A stretch of 6,260 nt of DNA, taken from contig JAEYUH010000153.1 of the NCBI GenBank assembly GCA_023432725.1, positions 1-6,260 on the forward strand. The letters are read 5' to 3'. The notes below the pieces were generated by a model that saw only the letters and a list, made by a program, of their open reading frames with translations, was not told the DNA's origin and did not search any database. Origin of the DNA: Actinomycetes bacterium (lineage in GTDB: Bacteria; Actinomycetota; Actinomycetes; Propionibacteriales; Propionibacteriaceae). This document shows, in pieces, positions 5,299 through 6,260 of this stretch; position 1 is the first letter of the stretch; each line of letters opens with the position of its first letter. Position numbers and translations under genes: made by a program.

Positions 5299-5369
5299 GG
5301 CCCTGGTTGAAGGTTGTCGGCGGGTGAGCTCGAACTACATGGCTGTGATTTTTCGGTTGCGGGCAGGCC

Positions 5370-5375
5370 TAGGGT
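5370..5375 (+). promoter_or_regulatory. -10 element placing the metallopeptidase transcript start at its ATG
   Basis: TAGGGT ends seven bases before the ATG at 5383, so transcription would begin at or next to the start codon. A T-rich TGATTT at 5346-5351, 18 bases upstream, may serve as the -35. No ribosome binding site precedes the ATG, which agrees with a leaderless mRNA. Confidence 0.45.
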
Positions 5376-5382
5376 TGGGGTC

Positions 5383-5736
5383 ATGGCGGTGGCGATGGAC
5401 CCGGCGCGGTTCGAGGAACTGGTGGCCGAGGCGCTCGAGCAGATCCCTGCGAGGTTCAGGGAACTGGTCGAGAACTGCGTCGTCCTGATCGAGGACGAGC
5501 CTGACCCGTCCGACCCGGAACTGTTCGGTTACTACGATGGAATCCCCTTGTCACAGCGCGATTCCCAGTATGGCGTCGTGCTGCCGGACCGGATCTCGAT
5601 CTTCCGTGGGCCCCTGCTGAGGTATTGCCGTGACGAGCATGAGGTGGTCGAGGAGGTGCGGATCACGGTGTGGCATGAGGTGGCTCATTTCTTCGGCATC
5701 GATGACCACGAGCTCGACGAGCTCGGTTACGCCTGA
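5383..5736 (+). CDS. Metallopeptidase family protein (zincin-like, HExxH)
   Basis: The product is 117 residues. Residues 98-102 are HEVAH, within WHEVAHFFGIDDHELDELGY, the zinc-binding signature of the small zincin-like family PF06262 (formerly DUF1025). Upstream segments FEELVAEALEQIP, VVLIEDEP and LFGYYDGIPL also follow the family pattern, as does the length. No signal peptide or membrane segment is present, so it is probably cytoplasmic; the substrate is unknown. The frame is open to 5314, but the part before 5383 shows no family similarity. The ATG at 5383 is chosen because a -10 sits seven bases upstream; ATG 5395 would also fit the family N-terminus. The gene converges on the GroEL-like gene, 81 bases away. 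Confidence 0.9.
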   Translation: MAVAMDPARFEELVAEALEQIPARFRELVENCVVLIEDEPDPSDPELFGYYDGIPLSQRDSQYGVVLPDRISIFRGPLLRYCRDEHEVVEEVRITVWHEVAHFFGIDDHELDELGYA

Positions 5737-5752
5737 ACGACGTTCAACCAGG

Positions 5753-5828
5753 GCCTCCAGCGGGGTCCGAAGTCACCTTCAGCAGTGGTTGAGACTCGCG
5801 GGCCAAAGCCTCCAGCGCTAGTTGAGAC
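5753..5828. repeat. Short direct repeats between the convergent metallopeptidase and GroEL-like genes
   Basis: GCCTCCAGCG occurs at 5753-5762 and 5808-5817, and GTTGAGAC near 5788-5795 and 5821-5828. CAGTGGTTGAGACTC (5783-5797) also matches 14 of 15 bases of 5258-5272. At 5734-5746 the sequence TGAACG-A-CGTTCA is a small inverted repeat over the metallopeptidase stop codon. No strong terminator hairpin is seen here. Confidence 0.4.
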
Positions 5829-6260
5829 CTTGGGCGACCGGAAGCAGCACCCACGAGGTGTCCTCGTCGCTGACCCAGGTCTCGCACTCGCCGAGGGCTG
5901 TCGTCGGGAGGTAGCCCGCACGGAGGTCCTGGCCCGTCGCGAGGTTGCCCCCGGTCAGGGAGCACAGCGAGCGGCGCAGCCCCGGGTCGCCGAGTTCCAC
6001 TGCCAGGGCCGGGAAGGTCTGCTGGACCAGGTTGGCTCGCAGCGTCGCGACTACCTCGCCGGAGACCTCGGGAGCCACCACCACCAGCGGGCGATCGGTG
6101 GCCTTCGCCAGCCGCACCGCAGGCAGCAGTTCGCGGATCGTCGTGACGTCCTCGGCGCAGACCAGGACGAGTGGCGACTCAAGGACGCACCAGCCGGTGC
6201 CGGGGTCGGTGACGAACCCCCGGTTCGGCCAGCCGGCGGGGAAGCTGGGCGCACCGTTCA
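5818..6260 (-). CDS. GroEL-like apical-domain protein, stopping after the apical core (N-terminus beyond the right edge)
   Basis: The frame is open from the right edge to TAG at 5820-5818, giving 146 visible residues. A GTG at 6117 is not the likely start because homology continues upstream of it. The residues follow the E. coli GroEL apical domain from about residue 190. TDPGTGWCVLESPLVLV matches NKPETGAVELESPFILL without gaps, IRELLPAVRLAKATDRPL matches IREMLPVLEAVAKAGKPL, and APEVSGEVVATLRAN matches AEDVEGEALATLVVN. LRRSLCSLTGG matches the RRKAMLQDIATLTGG region with about five residues fewer. The last segment, ALGECETWVSDEDTSWVLLP, corresponds to the LGQAKRVVINKDTTTII strand pair; the protein ends about six residues later, near GroEL residue 340. 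Substrate-groove positions Y199, Y203, L237, V263 and V264 read W, G, V, R and A; F204 and L234 are kept. The frame is intact and GC-rich in third positions, so decay is not evident. Whether an equatorial domain lies upstream cannot be seen. Confidence 0.8.
   Translation of the reverse strand, partial: NGAPSFPAGWPNRGFVTDPGTGWCVLESPLVLVCAEDVTTIRELLPAVRLAKATDRPLVVVAPEVSGEVVATLRANLVQQTFPALAVELGDPGLRRSLCSLTGGNLATGQDLRAGYLPTTALGECETWVSDEDTSWVLLPVAQGLN

Noticed and set aside
5734..5746. TGAACGACGTTCA as a LexA/SOS box
   Set aside because: The actinobacterial SOS box needs GAAC-N4-GTTC; here the spacing is three, and the site sits on a stop codon rather than in a promoter.
1..6260. CRISPR array, defence system, prophage or insertion sequence
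   Set aside because: No spaced repeats, transposase, integrase, nuclease or phage-like gene is visible on either strand.

Overview
The window is GC-rich DNA with strong G/C preference at third codon positions. It carries a PAS-ANTAR protein, a SigB/SigF-type sigma factor, a DUF6328-like membrane protein and CsbD, and its promoters resemble GTTT-N15-GGGTAT. Together these point to a high-GC actinobacterium, possibly Nocardioides-like; the genus is a guess. No transposase, integrase, phage gene or CRISPR array is visible.

Left part (1-3520), a general-stress cluster. A gene start leaves the window on the minus strand at 38-1, driven by a near-perfect SigB/SigF-type promoter. Diverging from it are a possible 15-codon leader ORF (199-246) and a PAS-(GAF-like)-ANTAR regulator (250-1380). 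A convergent membrane protein of the DUF6328 type follows (1908-1396). After a 375-base divergent spacer comes a group 3 sigma factor (2284-3081). An 18-bp-stem hairpin that also contains a SigB-type promoter separates it from a small operon: CsbD (3168-3359) and a 47-residue membrane protein (3374-3517). The likely logic is that the sigma factor transcribes the CsbD operon, the leftmost minus-strand gene and perhaps itself, while the PAS-ANTAR protein adds a sensory, RNA-binding layer.

Middle part (3520-5300). A perfect 12-bp-stem hairpin lies between the CsbD operon and a convergent tRNA-Glu(UUC), which has its own promoter and an encoded CCA. A perfect 14-bp-stem terminator then ends a minus-strand gene for a secreted protein with four SH3-like repeats and a C-terminal M15/VanY-like zinc peptidase domain. 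Its leader region contains a perfect 16-bp palindrome.

Right part (5300-6260). A small HExxH metallopeptidase (5383-5736), probably translated from a leaderless mRNA, converges on a minus-strand gene that runs in from the right edge (6260-5818). The visible 146 residues of that gene align almost without gaps to the GroEL apical domain from about residue 190 to 340, and then the reading frame stops. The distal apical helices, the second intermediate segment and the C-terminal ATPase (equatorial) half are absent, and there is no room for them before the next gene. This chaperonin-derived, apical-domain protein is the most unusual item in the window.
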